A stretch of 64,000 nucleotides of DNA, taken from Burkholderiales bacterium. GTDB taxonomy: Bacteria > Pseudomonadota > Gammaproteobacteria > Burkholderiales > SG8-39. The notes beneath the pieces are model-generated. The model was not told the origin of the DNA. It saw only the letters and a list, made by a program, of their open reading frames with translations, and searched no databases. The stretch is from the NCBI GenBank assembly GCA_027493935.1, contig JAOSJV010000010.1, positions 186,001 to 250,000 of the forward strand. Direction: 5' to 3'. This document shows positions 27,306-37,091 of this stretch, piece by piece. The translations under genes and the position numbers were made by a program. The number at the start of each line of letters is the position of its first letter. Positions within the stretch are counted from its first letter, which is position 1.

Positions 27306-27791
27306 TCAGCCGCGCATCAGCTCGGCGGCGCGCTGCACGGCGCTCACGATGTTCACGTAGCCAGTGCAGCGGCAGAGGTTGCCCTCGAGCGCGTGCACGA
27401 TCTCCTCCTCGGTCGGCGCAGGGTTCTCGGCGAGGAGCCCTGCCGCGGCCATGATCATGCCCGGCGTGCAGAAGCCGCACTGCAGCGCGTGGCACTCGGT
27501 GAAGGCCTGCTGCACCGGGTGCAGGGCATCGCCGCTTCCCGGCCCTTCGATGCCCGCGAGGCCTTCGATCGTGAGGATCGCGCGGCCGTCGGCCTGCGGC
27601 GCGAGCATCGAGCACGATTTCACCGAGCGCCCATCCAGGTGCACGGTGCAGCAGCCGCACTGGGTCGAGTCGCAGCCGACGTGCGTGCCGGTGAGTCCGA
27701 GCGCATCGCGCAGCGCGTCGACGAGCAGCGTCCGGTCCTCGAGCTCGAGCGCGACCGCCTTGCCGTTCACCGTCATCGCCACCTTCGCCAT
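27306..27791 (-). CDS. 2Fe-2S small subunit of a second Cox-type hydroxylase
   Basis: A 161-residue intact subunit, [29 protein letters not shown], with cluster motifs [24 protein letters not shown] and [12 protein letters not shown], in the normal order and spacing. It carries electrons between the molybdenum and FAD subunits encoded by the two genes upstream. It starts 18 bases after the FAD-subunit stop and is followed, 14 bases on, by the broken dehydrogenase gene. Confidence 0.93.
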   Translation of the reverse strand: MAKVAMTVNGKAVALELEDRTLLVDALRDALGLTGTHVGCDSTQCGCCTVHLDGRSVKSCSMLAPQADGRAILTIEGLAGIEGPGSGDALHPVQQAFTECHALQCGFCTPGMIMAAAGLLAENPAPTEEEIVHALEGNLCRCTGYVNIVSAVQRAAELMRG

Positions 27792-27809
27792 CGGCTTCCC
27801 TTTAGCGGG

Positions 27810-28604
27810 TCATTGGATCGCCGCCACCGCGCGCCGCGCCATCACACCGGCGAGGTTGGCGCGGTACTCGGCGCTCGCGTGGATGTCGGCGTTCAGGCCG
27901 CTCGCATCCGGCTCGAGGCCGGCGAGCGACCCGGCGTTGAACCGCTTCGCCAGCGCGGCCTCGGCCTCGCGCCAGCGGAACGCCCCGGGACCGGCGCCGG
28001 TGACGGCCACGCGCACGCCGTCGCGATGCTCCGCGACGAAGACACCGGCCATCGCGTAGCCCGATGCCGGGTGCGCGAACTTGCGGTACGCGGCACGCTC
28101 GGGCATGGCGAAGCCGACGCGGAGAACGATCTCGCCCGGCGCGAGCGCGGTCGCGAACATGCCGACCAGAAACTCCGCGGCCGGGATCGTGCGCCGATTT
28201 GTCTCGATCGTGGCATCCAGTGCGAGCACCGCCGCCGGGTAGTCCGCGGCCGGGTCGTTGTTCGCCACCGATCCGCCGAGCGTTCCGGCGTTGCGCACCT
28301 GCGGATCGCCGATGCCGGCGGCGAGCTCGGCGAGCGCGGGAATCGCGCGGCGTACCGCCACCGCGCCAGCGACTTCCGCATGCGTCGTCGCGGCGCCGAC
28401 CGTCAGCCGGCCGTCCTTGCCGTCGATGCCCCGCAGCTCCGCCAGCCGGGCGATGTCGACGACGTGCGACGGCCTCGCGAGGCGCAGCTTGAGGGTCGGG
28501 ATCAGCGTCATGCCGCCCGCGAGCAGCGTCGCCGCGGGGTGCTCGGCGAGCAGGCGCTCGGCTTCGGCGAGGCTCGCAGCGCGGCGGTATACGAGGGGGC
28601 GCAC
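27810..28604 (-). CDS. FAD-binding medium subunit of the second Cox-type hydroxylase
   Basis: A 264-residue intact subunit: MRPLVYRRAASLAEAERLLAEHPAATLLAGGMTLIPTLKLRLARP, FAD-binding TLGGSVANNDPAADYPAAVLALDA and the C-terminal ERAAYRKFAHPASGYAMAGVFVAE. AGGMTL replaces the more common AGGQSL. It is in the order L-M-S, unlike cluster 1, which is M-S-L, so the two clusters are not a simple duplication. Confidence 0.92.
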   Translation of the reverse strand: MRPLVYRRAASLAEAERLLAEHPAATLLAGGMTLIPTLKLRLARPSHVVDIARLAELRGIDGKDGRLTVGAATTHAEVAGAVAVRRAIPALAELAAGIGDPQVRNAGTLGGSVANNDPAADYPAAVLALDATIETNRRTIPAAEFLVGMFATALAPGEIVLRVGFAMPERAAYRKFAHPASGYAMAGVFVAEHRDGVRVAVTGAGPGAFRWREAEAALAKRFNAGSLAGLEPDASGLNADIHASAEYRANLAGVMARRAVAAIQ

Positions 28605-28616
28605 GTCGGGCCTCCC

Positions 28617-30955
28617 TCAGACTTGCGGCGCGTGCGCGCGGCGCGAAAGGGCGCGGCCGCGCGCGGCCGCGATCGCCTCCCACAGGCGCGCGGGCGTGAA
28701 CGGCAGATCGAGCGTCGCGATGCCGAGCGGGCGCAGCGCGTCGAGCACGGCGTTCGCGAGCGCCGGCAGCGACCCGCTGCACCCGGACTCGCCGACACCC
28801 TTGGCGCCGAGCACGTTCGTCCCGGTCGGCACCGGGTGCGGGTGCACGTCGAAGCGCTCGATGATCCCGGCGCGCGGCATCGGGTAGTCGGCGAAGCTCG
28901 CGGTGAGGAGCTGCCCGGAGTCGGGCGCATAGATCGCCTGCTCGCCGAACACCTGGCCTGCGCCCTGCACGACGCCGCCGTGCACCTGGCCGCGCGCGAG
29001 CGCAGGCGACACCACCGTGCCGATGTCGTCCACCGCGGTGTAGCGCACGATGCGCGTGGCGCCGGTGTCCGGATCGATCTCGACCTCGGCGACGTGGCAG
29101 CCGTTCGGGAAGGTCGCGCCGAACGTGCCCTCGCCGAGCGCGTCGAGCGGATGCGGCGTCGGCCCGGCGAGCCGCTCGGCGAGCGCGAAGAGCCCGATCG
29201 CGCGCCCGGTGCCCTTGATCGTGAACGCGCCCCGCGCGTACTCGAGGTCCTCGGGCGCCGCCTCCAGCGCCTCGGCCGCGAACGGCCGCGCCTGCTCGAC
29301 GATGCGGTCGGCGAGCACGCGGCAAGCGCTGCCGCAGCCGGCGAGCGATCGCGAGCCGCCGACACCGCTGCCGACGAGGTCGGCCTCCGGATCGCTCGCG
29401 CGGATGCGCACGCGCTCGATCGGCACGCCGAGCCCGCTCGCCACGATCTCGGCGAACGTGGTCTCGTGCCCTTGCCCGCCCGATTGCGTCAGGGTCCAGA
29501 CGGTGAGGAAACCGTCGGCGCCGAAGCGCCCGCGCACCTGGTCCTTCGGCGCGGCGCCCGCGCCCGCCGCCTCGAGGTAGGCGGCGACGCCGATCCCGCG
29601 CAGCTTGCCGCGCGCCGCGGCCTCGGCGCGCCGCGCGGCGAATCCGGCATGGCCGGCGCGCGCGAGCGCGTCGTCCATGACCGCGGCGAAGTCGCCGGAG
29701 TCGTAGACGGTGCCGTTCGCAGTCTTGTACGGCATGGCTTCCGCCGGGACGAAGTTCCGGCGACGGAACTCGATCGGGTCGAGGCCGTGCTCGGCCGCCG
29801 CGTACTCGATCAGGCGCTCGATCGCGAAGGCGATGTCGGGCCGGCCGGCGCCGCGGTAGGCGGACACCGGCGCGGTGTTCGTGTACACGCATCGCGCGCG
29901 GCCGTACAGCACCGGAATCCGGTAGACGCCGCCCATCGTGACCGTGAGGTTGCGCGTGCCGACCCAGGCGCCGAACGGCGTGGCGTACGCGCCGAGGTTC
30001 GCGACGTGGTCCCAGCGCAGCGCGAGGATGCGGCCGGTGGCGTCGAGCGCGAGCTCGCCGGTGAGCTCGAGCGCACGGCCCTGGTTGTCGCCGAGGAAGA
30101 CTTCGCTCCGCGTGCCGACCCACTTCACCGGCCGGCCGAGCCGCTTCGCCGCGGCCATCACCACGGCGTGCTCGGGATACGCCGGGCTGCGGATGCCGAA
30201 GCTGCCGCCCACATCCTGCGCGACGATGCGCAGCCTCTCCCGCGGCACGTTCGTCAGCGCGGAGAGCGCGCCGCGCATCCCGTTCACGCCCTGCGTCGGC
30301 GTGTAGATCGTGTAGATCGCGGTCCCGGCATCGTGGCTCGCCGCGCACGCGCGCGGCTCCATCGGGTTGCCGACCAGGCGCTGGCTGCGCAGCGTGAGGC
30401 GGCTCACGTGCGCCGCCTTCGCGAACGCGGCCTCGGCGGCCGCCGCGTCGCCCGACTCGAAATCGAACGCGAGATTGCCGGGCGCCTCGGCGTGGAGCTG
30501 CGGCGCGCCCTCGCGCAGCGCGTCGGCGAGCGTCGTGACCGGGGCAAGATCGCGGTACTCGATCTGCACGAGCTCGGCCGCGTCGGCCGCAGCCGCCGCG
30601 GATTCGGCGATCACCGCCGCCACCGGCTGGCCGACGAAGTGGACCCGCTCGCGCGCGAGCGGCGGCCAGACGGGCTTGCGCATCTTCGCGCCGCCGCGCC
30701 CTCGAACGAGACGCCGCCCGGCAGGGTGGCGAACCCGGCCGCCGCGATGTCCGCATGCGTGAGCACCGCCAGCACCCCGCGCGCGGCGGCCGCCGCCGCG
30801 ACGTCGAGCGCGGCGATCTCCGCGTGCGCCCGGTCGGCGCGCACGATGTGCGCGTACGCCTGCCGCGGGAGATGCCAGTCCGCGGTGAAGCGGCCCGTGC
30901 CGGTGATCAGGCGCCGATCCTCGACGCGGGCGCCCTTGAGCGTCATGCCGGTCAC
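28617..30955 (-). CDS. Molybdopterin large subunit of the second Cox-type hydroxylase, AYRGAGR type (one frameshift)
   Basis: A ~779-residue large subunit. N-terminal MTGMTLKGARVEDRRLITGTGRFTADWHLPRQAYAHIVRAD is separated by one frameshift near 30690-30702 from MRKPVWPPLARERVHFVGQPVAAVIAESAAAA. Molybdenum-site motifs are VGGSFGIRSPAYPEH, the loop VSAYRGAGRPD, QSGGQGHETTFAEI and the catalytic-Glu segment LGAKGVGESGCSG. AYRGAGR is the form II (putative CO dehydrogenase, BOX) signature, but form II enzymes often hydroxylate other substrates. Start 30955 or 30946. No CoxD/CoxE genes accompany it; it may rely on the maturation pair of cluster 1. Confidence 0.9.
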
Positions 30956-31045
30956 GCCGTGTCGCGCGGTACGCTCGGTGCGAGCAGCATTGCGATCCGG
31001 ATCATGCCGCTTCCAGGAAGCCGCGGGTCCGCGCCCGATGCGGCC

Positions 31046-31327
31046 TCAGCCCTGCCGCCCGGTCTCGAACAGCGACGGCGTCACCCTGGCACGGCCGAGG
31101 TACTCCCGCAGGTGCTTCACGCCCTGCCGGTCGAGCACGTTGCTGCGGTGCGGGCGGTGCAGGACGCCCTCGTACCCGTTCAGCTTCACGCGGAAGCGCG
31201 CGCCCGAGAGCGGCTCGATCGCCGCGCCGAGGTGGTTGAGCAGGGACTCGACCTCCCGCCAGTGGATGTTGCCGCTGATCGGATCGTGGAAGATCTGCCG
31301 GATCAGTTGTTCGTGCTTCTGGCCCAT
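31046..31327 (-). CDS. HicA-like protein (orphan)
   Basis: A 93-residue small protein, MGQKHEQLIRQIFHDPISGNIHWREVESLLNHLGAAIEPLSGARFRVKLNGYEGVLHRPHRSNVLDRQGVKHLREYLGRARV. The layout, helix-then-GSRFRVxLNG..xHRPH..LxRxxVxxLRxxL, matches HicA-type dsRBD-like mRNA interferases, with the usual His in VLHRPH. No hicB antitoxin lies next to it, so it may be a stand-alone, non-toxic relative. I use ATG 31327 and ignore the longer Arg-rich ORF extension. Confidence 0.75.
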   Translation of the reverse strand: MGQKHEQLIRQIFHDPISGNIHWREVESLLNHLGAAIEPLSGARFRVKLNGYEGVLHRPHRSNVLDRQGVKHLREYLGRARVTPSLFETGRQG

Positions 31328-31508
31328 GCGTGCGTGCGTCGAGCGGGTCCGTTCAGCCCGAAGGATACTGCATGGGCGCGCACAGCGGCCGCCAACGCCT
31401 TGTTGCGCCCCTCGCCCCCGGCGGCGGCGCACTCGACACCCGAGGGCCCGGGCCGCAGGGATCAGGCGCACTCGCGCTACACTCGCGCTCCGCCGAGACC
31501 AGGCACCC

Positions 31509-32660
31509 GTGAGAGAGACCTTCATCCTGCTCGCGCTCGCCGCGGCCAACAGCGGCATCGCCATGCGCATGGTCGAGCCGATGCTGCCGCGCCTCGCGAC
31601 CGACTTCGCCACGCCGATCCCGGTCGTGGCGTCGGTCATCACGGCGTTCGCGTTCGCGCAGGCGGCGGCGCAGTACTTCCACGGCCCGCTCGGCGACCGC
31701 TACGGCAAGCTGCGCATGGTGACGATCCTGATGGCGCTCTCGGCCGTCTCGGCGTTGGGCTGCGTGCTCGCCGCGGACCTCGAGTCGCTGATCGCCTGGC
31801 GCTTCGCCACCGGGCTCTTCGCCTCGGGGTCGATGGTGCTCGGCATGGCGTTCCTGTCCGACGCCGTGCCGGCCGAGCGGCGTCAGCCCGTGCTGGCGCG
31901 TTTCGTTTCCGGCACGATCATCGGTCAGTCGCTCGGACCGCTGGTGGGCGGTGCGGTGACCGATCTCGCCGGCTGGCGCGCGAGCTTCGTGGTGCTCGGC
32001 GCAGTGTTCGCGGCGGTCGCGGTCGTGCTGTTCGTGCGCACCCGCCGGCGCTGGGACGAGGCGCCGCGCTCGCCCGGGCCGGTGCTCTCGCCCGCGGTCC
32101 ACCTTGCGGTGCTGCGCGTCCCGCGGGCGCGTGCGGTGATCGTCGCGGTCTTCCTCGAGACGGTGTTCTTCTTCGGGCCCTTCTCGTTCCTCAGTCCGAT
32201 GCTGAAGGCGAAATTCGATCTGCCGCTCAGCGTCATCGGCATCCTGCTCGCCGGGTTCGGGCTGGGCGGCATGGTCTACATCGCGGTCGTGCGCGTGTTG
32301 CTCGCGCGCCTCGGGCAGCGGGGCTGCGTGACCGTCGGCGGGCTGCTCTGCGGCCTGTTCTATCTCGCGGTGCTCGTGGTGCCGTGGTGGCCGCTCGCGA
32401 TGGTGTGCACCGTCGGCGTGGGCTTCGCGTTCTACATGGTGCACAACACGCTGCAGACGAGGGCGGCCGAGATGGCGCCGCACGCGCGCGCGACCGGGTT
32501 CTCGCAGTTCTCGATGGCCTGGGCGGCCGGCCAGGCGGTCGGCGTCGCCGCGATGGGCGCCGGCGTCACCGTGGTCGGCTACGCGTGGATGATCGGCTCG
32601 TTCGCGCTCGCGTTCACCGCGCTTGCGCTCGTTCTGCGCGTGCAGCTCCACCGGCTCTGA
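31509..32660 (+). CDS. Major facilitator superfamily (MFS) transporter
   Basis: A 383-residue protein with 12 hydrophobic helices and the MFS loop motif between TM2 and TM3 (GPLGDRYGKLRMV), a second YxxH-rich half (AFYMVHNTLQTRAAEMAPHARATGFSQFSMAW). The gene starts at GTG 31509 (VRETFILLALAAANSGIAMRMVEPMLPRLA). The huge ORF from 27393 in the same frame is an antisense read-through of the cox genes and is not real. The substrate is unknown; drug or sugar/organic-acid efflux is typical of this branch. Confidence 0.88.
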   Translation: MRETFILLALAAANSGIAMRMVEPMLPRLATDFATPIPVVASVITAFAFAQAAAQYFHGPLGDRYGKLRMVTILMALSAVSALGCVLAADLESLIAWRFATGLFASGSMVLGMAFLSDAVPAERRQPVLARFVSGTIIGQSLGPLVGGAVTDLAGWRASFVVLGAVFAAVAVVLFVRTRRRWDEAPRSPGPVLSPAVHLAVLRVPRARAVIVAVFLETVFFFGPFSFLSPMLKAKFDLPLSVIGILLAGFGLGGMVYIAVVRVLLARLGQRGCVTVGGLLCGLFYLAVLVVPWWPLAMVCTVGVGFAFYMVHNTLQTRAAEMAPHARATGFSQFSMAWAAGQAVGVAAMGAGVTVVGYAWMIGSFALAFTALALVLRVQLHRL

Positions 32661-32670
32661 GCACGGCGGC

Positions 32671-33644
32671 TCACGCCGCCCGCGGCCGGCCGGCCACGCC
32701 GGACTGCGCGATCACTTCGGCGAGCGCGGAATGGAAGCGCGGCGCCATGACGTGCGCGCCAGCGACGCCCGGGATCGTAGCAAGCTCGAGCAGCAATTCG
32801 ATGCAGATCCGCTTGCCCTCGACCTTCGGATCGGCGGCGCGCTCGAGCCGCTCGACGATCGCGTCCGGGATCGTCGTCCGCGGAGCTTCTCGCGCATCCA
32901 GCGCGCCGAGCGTGCCGAAGGGATCGGCGCGATGCCAATCAGGATCGGCAGGCGCTGCGCGATCCCGAGGTCGAGCAGCCGCGCGGCGTAGCGCCGCACG
33001 ACGCCGAGGTCCATGCAGAACTGGGTCTGGACGAAATCGGCGCCCGCAGCGGCCTTCGCGGCAAGGCTCGCCGGCTGCCAGTCCGCGGGCGGATCCACCG
33101 GCGTATCGGCCGCGCCGAGCACGAGCGGGACCTCGCCCGCGATCGCGACGCCCGAGGGCAGCGTGCGCTCGGTGCGCATGCGGTGCGCCATCGCGAGCGC
33201 ATCGGTCGTGCCCAGATCGAACACCCCCTTCGCGTCCGGCTGGTCGCCGGCCGACGGTGCGTCGCCGCGAAGCAGCAGAACGTTGCGGATGCCGAGCGCG
33301 ACCGCACCGAGCAGGTCGGCCTGCAGGGCGAGGCGGTTGCGGTCGCGGCAAGTCATCTGCAGCACCGGCTCGATGCCGGCCCGTGCGAGGAAGTGCGCGG
33401 CCGCGAGGCTCGACATGTGCGTCCGCGCGCCCGCGCCGTCGGTGACGTTCACCGCGGTCGCGACGCCTCTCAGCGGCAGCGCGTGCGCGACGAACCCGGC
33501 CGCGTCGGTGGCGACCGGCGGCGACACCTCCGCGGTCACGGCGAAGCGCCTGGCCCGCAGCGCGCGTTCGAGCGCGCCGATGTCGGGCTCGGGCGACACC
33601 GTGCGCGACGCGTCGCGCGATGCCGCATTCTTCTCGTCGGGCAA
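32671..33644 (-). CDS. Methylenetetrahydrofolate reductase (MetF)-family protein (one frameshift)
   Basis: A ~324-residue TIM-barrel protein: FAVTAEVSPPVATDAAGFVAHALPLRG, then NVTDGAGARTHMSSLAAAHFLARAGIEPVLQMTCRDRNRLALQADLLGAVALGIRNVLLLRGD and GADFVQTQFCMDL, following the MetF order (Glu near strand 1, TCRDRNR, RGD, TQ). One frameshift near 32880 joins it to PDAIVERLERAADPKVEGKRICIELL. The best start is TTG 33644, a few bases after GGAG-like GGGAGCG; GTG alternatives are further upstream. Such short MetF relatives occur in C1 and aromatic demethylation pathways; housekeeping MetF is also possible. Confidence 0.8.
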
Positions 33645-33834
33645 CCTGCGCTCCCTTTTGGCTTCGGCTGGGAGGCCGGATATTAGCAAGGCGCAGCGGG
33701 CGGTCCGGACGCGAGTGAACTTTCTGCACGGAGCGGCGCTCAAGCTGTAAGAGCGGTAACAGATTGAAACACTTGCTGCCGCGCACGCGCGCCTGGGCTA
33801 GATTGGCCGCGTCGCACATTGCGTGGAGGTCGAA

Positions 33835-34515
33835 ATGAGCAAGGGAGTGATCGCAGGCGCACTGATCGGCGCAGTCGGGCTGACCGGTTGCGCCGGCATG
33901 AGCCAGACCGAGCAGGACACCGCGAAGGGCGCCGGCATCGGCGCGGCCGCCGGCGCGGTCATCGGCGGCATCGCGCGCGGCGGACGCGGCGCGGCGGTCG
34001 GCGCCGGAGTCGGCGCAGCCGTGGGCGCCGCGGGCGGCTACATCTGGTCGAAGAACATGCAGGAGCAGAAGCGCCAAATGGAGGCCGCGACGCAGGGCAC
34101 CGGCGTCGAAGTCACGCAGACCGCGGACAACCAGCTGAAGCTCGAGATCCCGAGCGACATCTCGTTCGACGTCGGCCGGGCCGACATCAAGCCCGAGATG
34201 CGCCCGGTGCTCGACCGCTTCGCGCAGAGCCTGGGCGCGCATCCGGTCACCACGGTGCGAATCATCGGCCACACCGACAGCACCGGCGGCGACGCGATCA
34301 ACAACCCGCTATCGGTGAATCGCGCGGCGAGCGCGCGCGACTACCTGGCCGCGCGCGGCGTGAGCGCGCAGCGCATCGCGATCGACGGCCGCGGCTCGCG
34401 CGAGCCGGTCGCGACGAACGCGACGACCGAGGGCCGTGCGCAGAACCGGCGCGTCGAGATCTTCGTCGCTGAGCCCGCCCCGGCACAGCAGTCCTCCGCC
34501 GCGCCGCGCTACTGA
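33835..34515 (+). CDS. OmpA-family lipoprotein with glycine-zipper segment
   Basis: A 226-residue protein starting MSKGVIAGALIGAVGLTGCAG: signal peptide with lipobox LTGC, so likely an outer-membrane lipoprotein. Next come glycine-zipper repeats (GAGIGAAAGAVIGGIARGGRGAAVGAGVGAAVGAAGGYIW) and an OmpA C-terminal peptidoglycan-binding domain (FDVGRADIKPEMRPVLDRFAQSL..RIIGHTDSTGGDAINNPLSVNRAASARDYL..RAQNRRVEIFV). AGGTCGAAATGAGC gives a good ribosome site for ATG 33835. It is monocistronic. Confidence 0.92.
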   Translation: MSKGVIAGALIGAVGLTGCAGMSQTEQDTAKGAGIGAAAGAVIGGIARGGRGAAVGAGVGAAVGAAGGYIWSKNMQEQKRQMEAATQGTGVEVTQTADNQLKLEIPSDISFDVGRADIKPEMRPVLDRFAQSLGAHPVTTVRIIGHTDSTGGDAINNPLSVNRAASARDYLAARGVSAQRIAIDGRGSREPVATNATTEGRAQNRRVEIFVAEPAPAQQSSAAPRY

Positions 34516-34539
34516 TCCGCAGAAACTCCCCTCCACTCC

Positions 34540-34637
34540 GAGGGGTGGCCGCGCGAGCGGCCGGGGTGGTGCGCGGCGAAGCCGCGGGTCCCTCCTCGCC
34601 GAGGAGGGGTGGCCGCGCGAGCGGCCGGGGTGGTGCG
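34540..34637 (+). repeat. Two 34-bp direct repeats with internal palindrome
   Basis: GAGGGGTGGCCGCGCGAGCG..GGTGGTGCG occurs at 34540-34573 and again at 34604-34637, a 64-base spacing. Each holds the palindrome GGCCGC-GCGA-GCGGCC. They lie just after the OmpA lipoprotein gene and could act as a transcription-terminating structure or be a dispersed intergenic repeat. Confidence 0.8.
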
Positions 34638-34753
34638 GGTCTACCCAGCACCAGCAGCCGCCGCAACCGCCCCGGCGCGCGTTCGCGCGGCACCCTTGCG
34701 CGCAATGGCGGAGAAAGCGATGCGCCGGGCGCCTCGCGGCGCCTGTATTGATG

Positions 34754-34759
34754 TATAAT
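34754..34759 (+). promoter_or_regulatory. Candidate -10 element (TATAAT) of the rhlE transcript
   Basis: A perfect TATAAT within ATGTATAATCC, the only AT-rich spot in the 470-base gap before rhlE. No good -35 box is seen at 17 bases. If used, it leaves a leader of ~225 bases before the rhlE start. Confidence 0.5.
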
Positions 34760-34988
34760 CCGGGCAGTCGTTCGGCGCCCGTTATCCGGTCGGGCGCCCC
34801 GGCGATCGCGGTTGTCCCTGCAGCAGTTTCCCCGCAGACGCCCCCGATTCCCTTCAACGTAGTCGCGACTGCCTGAACCGGTTCTGCGGCCTCACCGCCG
34901 CTGCAGGCCGCAGCAGAAGCGACGGCCTTTGCCGTGGTTTCGAGAATGTGCGGCGCGCTCCGCGCGCGCTGCCGCAGAGGAGTATTGC

Positions 34989-36488
34989 TTGACTCAATCT
35001 TTCGCTGAGCTTGGCCTCGCCGCCGAGCTCGTCCGCGCCGTCGCCGAAGAGGGCTACACGGTTCCGACCCCGGTCCAGGCGCAATCGATTCCCTTCATCC
35101 TCGCCGGCCGCGACGTCCTCGCCGGCGCCCAGACCGGCACCGGCAAGACCGCCGGCTTCACGCTGCCGATGCTGCAGCTGCTCTCGCGTCACGCGCACCA
35201 CGGCGGCCGCCACGCGGTACGCGCGCTGGTGCTCACGCCCACGCGCGAGCTCGCCGCCCAGGTCGAGGAGAGCGTGCGCACCTACGGCCGGCACATGACC
35301 CTGCGCTCGACGCTCGTCTACGGCGGTGTCGGCTTCCAGGCGCAGGCCGATGCGCTGAAGCACGGCGTGGACGTCCTCGTCGCCACGCCCGGACGCCTGC
35401 TCGACCACGCCGGGCAGAAGACGGTCAACCTCTCGCACGTCGAGATCCTCGTGCTCGACGAGGCCGACCGGATGCTCGACATGGGCTTCATCCACGACAT
35501 CCGCAAGGTGCTCGCGCTGCTTCCGAAGCGGCGCCAGAACCTGCTTTTCTCGGCCACCTTCTCCGACGAGATCCGTCAGCTCGCGGGCGGGCTGCTGAAC
35601 GACCCGGCCTACGTCCAGGTCGCGCCGCCGAACGCCGAGTCGGCGCTCGTCACGCAGCGCATCCACCCGGTCGATCAGGGCCGCAAGCGCGCGCTGCTCG
35701 CGCACCTCGTACGCACGGGCGACTGGCACCAGGTGCTCGTCTTCACGCGCACCAAGCACGGCGCGAACCGGCTTGCGGAGCAACTCTGCAAGGACGGCAT
35801 CGAGGCCACCGCCATCCACGGCAACAAGAGCCAGAACGCCCGCACGCGCGCTCTGGCGGACTTCAAGTCAGGCGAGCTGCGCGTGCTGGTCGCCACCGAT
35901 CTCGCGGCGCGCGGCCTGGACATCGAACAGCTGCCGCACGTCGTCAACTACGAGCTGCCGAACGTGCCCGAGCAGTACGTGCATCGCATCGGCCGCACCG
36001 GCCGCGCGGGTGTGACCGGCGAGGCGCTCTCGCTCGTCTCGCCCGACGAGTACCCGTACCTCGCCGACATCGAGAAGCTGCTTCGGCGCAAGCTCGAGCG
36101 CGAGGTCGTGCCCGGCTTCGAGCCGGGTAGCGTGCCGCCCTCGGGCGAAGCGCAGCCGCAGCCGCGCGGACCGGCGCCTCGTCCGCAGGGTCGGCCGCGC
36201 GGTGCGACCGCGCCGCAGCGCACCGCCCGGCAGCCGCGTCGCGATCAGCCGCGTCCGGAGCGCATCCGCGACGCTCGGCCGGCGCCGCGCCCCGCGCACG
36301 AGCAGCGCGCGAGCGGCGGCGATGCGGAGCGCCAGCCTGCGTCCAACGCCACCGCGCTGTTCCCGTCTTCCGGGGCCGTCTACGGACACGGTGGGCGGGC
36401 CGATCAGCGAGGGGCGCGGCCCGCATCGCGCGAGCGACGCCGCGAGGTGCCCGCGCTGCTCGGCGGCGCAACGCGCCGCGGCAGCTGA
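34989..36488 (+). CDS. rhlE: DEAD-box RNA helicase RhlE-type
   Basis: A 499-residue DEAD-box helicase: Q motif [16 protein letters not shown], motif I AQTGTGKT, Ia PTRELAAQ, Ib [67 protein letters not shown] disordered Arg/Pro-rich tail of ~110 residues follows. I start it at TTG 34989 ([10 protein letters not shown]), preceded by AGAGGAG at a good distance, rather than at the longer ORF start. It leads a cluster with an RRM protein, IF-1 and FKBP, fitting a role in RNA unwinding at low temperature and in ribosome assembly. Confidence 0.93.
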   Translation: MTQSFAELGLAAELVRAVAEEGYTVPTPVQAQSIPFILAGRDVLAGAQTGTGKTAGFTLPMLQLLSRHAHHGGRHAVRALVLTPTRELAAQVEESVRTYGRHMTLRSTLVYGGVGFQAQADALKHGVDVLVATPGRLLDHAGQKTVNLSHVEILVLDEADRMLDMGFIHDIRKVLALLPKRRQNLLFSATFSDEIRQLAGGLLNDPAYVQVAPPNAESALVTQRIHPVDQGRKRALLAHLVRTGDWHQVLVFTRTKHGANRLAEQLCKDGIEATAIHGNKSQNARTRALADFKSGELRVLVATDLAARGLDIEQLPHVVNYELPNVPEQYVHRIGRTGRAGVTGEALSLVSPDEYPYLADIEKLLRRKLEREVVPGFEPGSVPPSGEAQPQPRGPAPRPQGRPRGATAPQRTARQPRRDQPRPERIRDARPAPRPAHEQRASGGDAERQPASNATALFPSSGAVYGHGGRADQRGARPASRERRREVPALLGGATRRGS

Positions 36489-36514
36489 CACAGTTTCGAA
36501 AAGAGGAGTCGCAG

Positions 36515-36784
36515 ATGGAAATTTTCGTCGGCAATCTCGCCCCGCAGACCACCGAGCAGGAGCTCGTCGACCTCTTCAAGCCGTTCGGCGAGGTGAAGTG
36601 GGTCGAGGTGAAGCGCGAGCTGTTCAGCGACCGCTGCAAGGGGTTCGGCTTCGTCGAGATGCCCGGCAAGCAGCACTCGCTCGCCGCCATCGCCGGACTG
36701 AACGGCAAGGACCTGCACGGCCAGCCGTTGCGCGTGAACGAGGCGCAGTCGCGCGCCCCGCGCGGCGGTGCGCGCCGGCGCTGA
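36515..36784 (+). CDS. RRM-type RNA-binding protein
   Basis: An 89-residue single RNA-recognition-motif protein: RNP2 is IFVGNLA and RNP1 is KGFGFVEM (FxGFxFVE pattern), with a basic C-terminal tail ([10 protein letters not shown]). Such short RRM proteins in cyanobacteria and betaproteobacteria are cold-induced RNA chaperones. It follows rhlE by 26 bases with AAGAGGAG as ribosome site, so it is likely co-transcribed. Confidence 0.92.
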   Translation: MEIFVGNLAPQTTEQELVDLFKPFGEVKWVEVKRELFSDRCKGFGFVEMPGKQHSLAAIAGLNGKDLHGQPLRVNEAQSRAPRGGARRR

Positions 36785-36802
36785 AGATACGGAGGAAGGC
36801 CG

Positions 36803-37075
36803 ATGTCGAAGGAAGAACTGGTCGAAATGGAAGGCGTCGTCAGCGAAGTGCTGCCGAACACCTCGTTCCGCGTCACGCTGCAGAACGGCGCGGCCGTCAC
36901 CGCGTATGCCTCGGGCAAAATGCGCAAGCACCGCATCCGCATCCTCGCCGGAGACCGTGTCACGCTCGAGATGTCGCCCTACGATCTCACCAAGGGCCGC
37001 ATCAACTTCCGCCACAAGGACGACGCGCCGGCGCCGACCATGTCGGCCCGGCCGCCGATGCGACGGCGGCGCTAG
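36803..37075 (+). CDS. infA: Translation initiation factor IF-1
   Basis: A 90-residue S1/OB-fold protein: [73 protein letters not shown], clearly IF-1, with an extra basic tail of ~18 residues ([15 protein letters not shown]) not found in E. coli IF-1. Betaproteobacteria often carry a second infA beside RNA-helicase genes, while the first is in the ribosomal-protein operon; this is probably that second copy. GGAGGAAGG precedes the start. Confidence 0.95.
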   Translation: MSKEELVEMEGVVSEVLPNTSFRVTLQNGAAVTAYASGKMRKHRIRILAGDRVTLEMSPYDLTKGRINFRHKDDAPAPTMSARPPMRRRR

Positions 37076-37091
37076 ACCGGGAGCGCCGCAC

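Noticed and set aside
27393-32660. A 1755-codon plus-strand ORF
   Set aside because: Only its last 383 codons (from GTG 31509) are a real MFS gene. The rest is antisense to the cox genes and has the Arg/His/Ala-rich composition of GC-rich shadows.
34540-34637. Two 34-bp repeats considered as a minimal CRISPR
   Set aside because: Only two copies, each palindromic and G-rich, spaced 64 bases; better explained as intergenic repeats.
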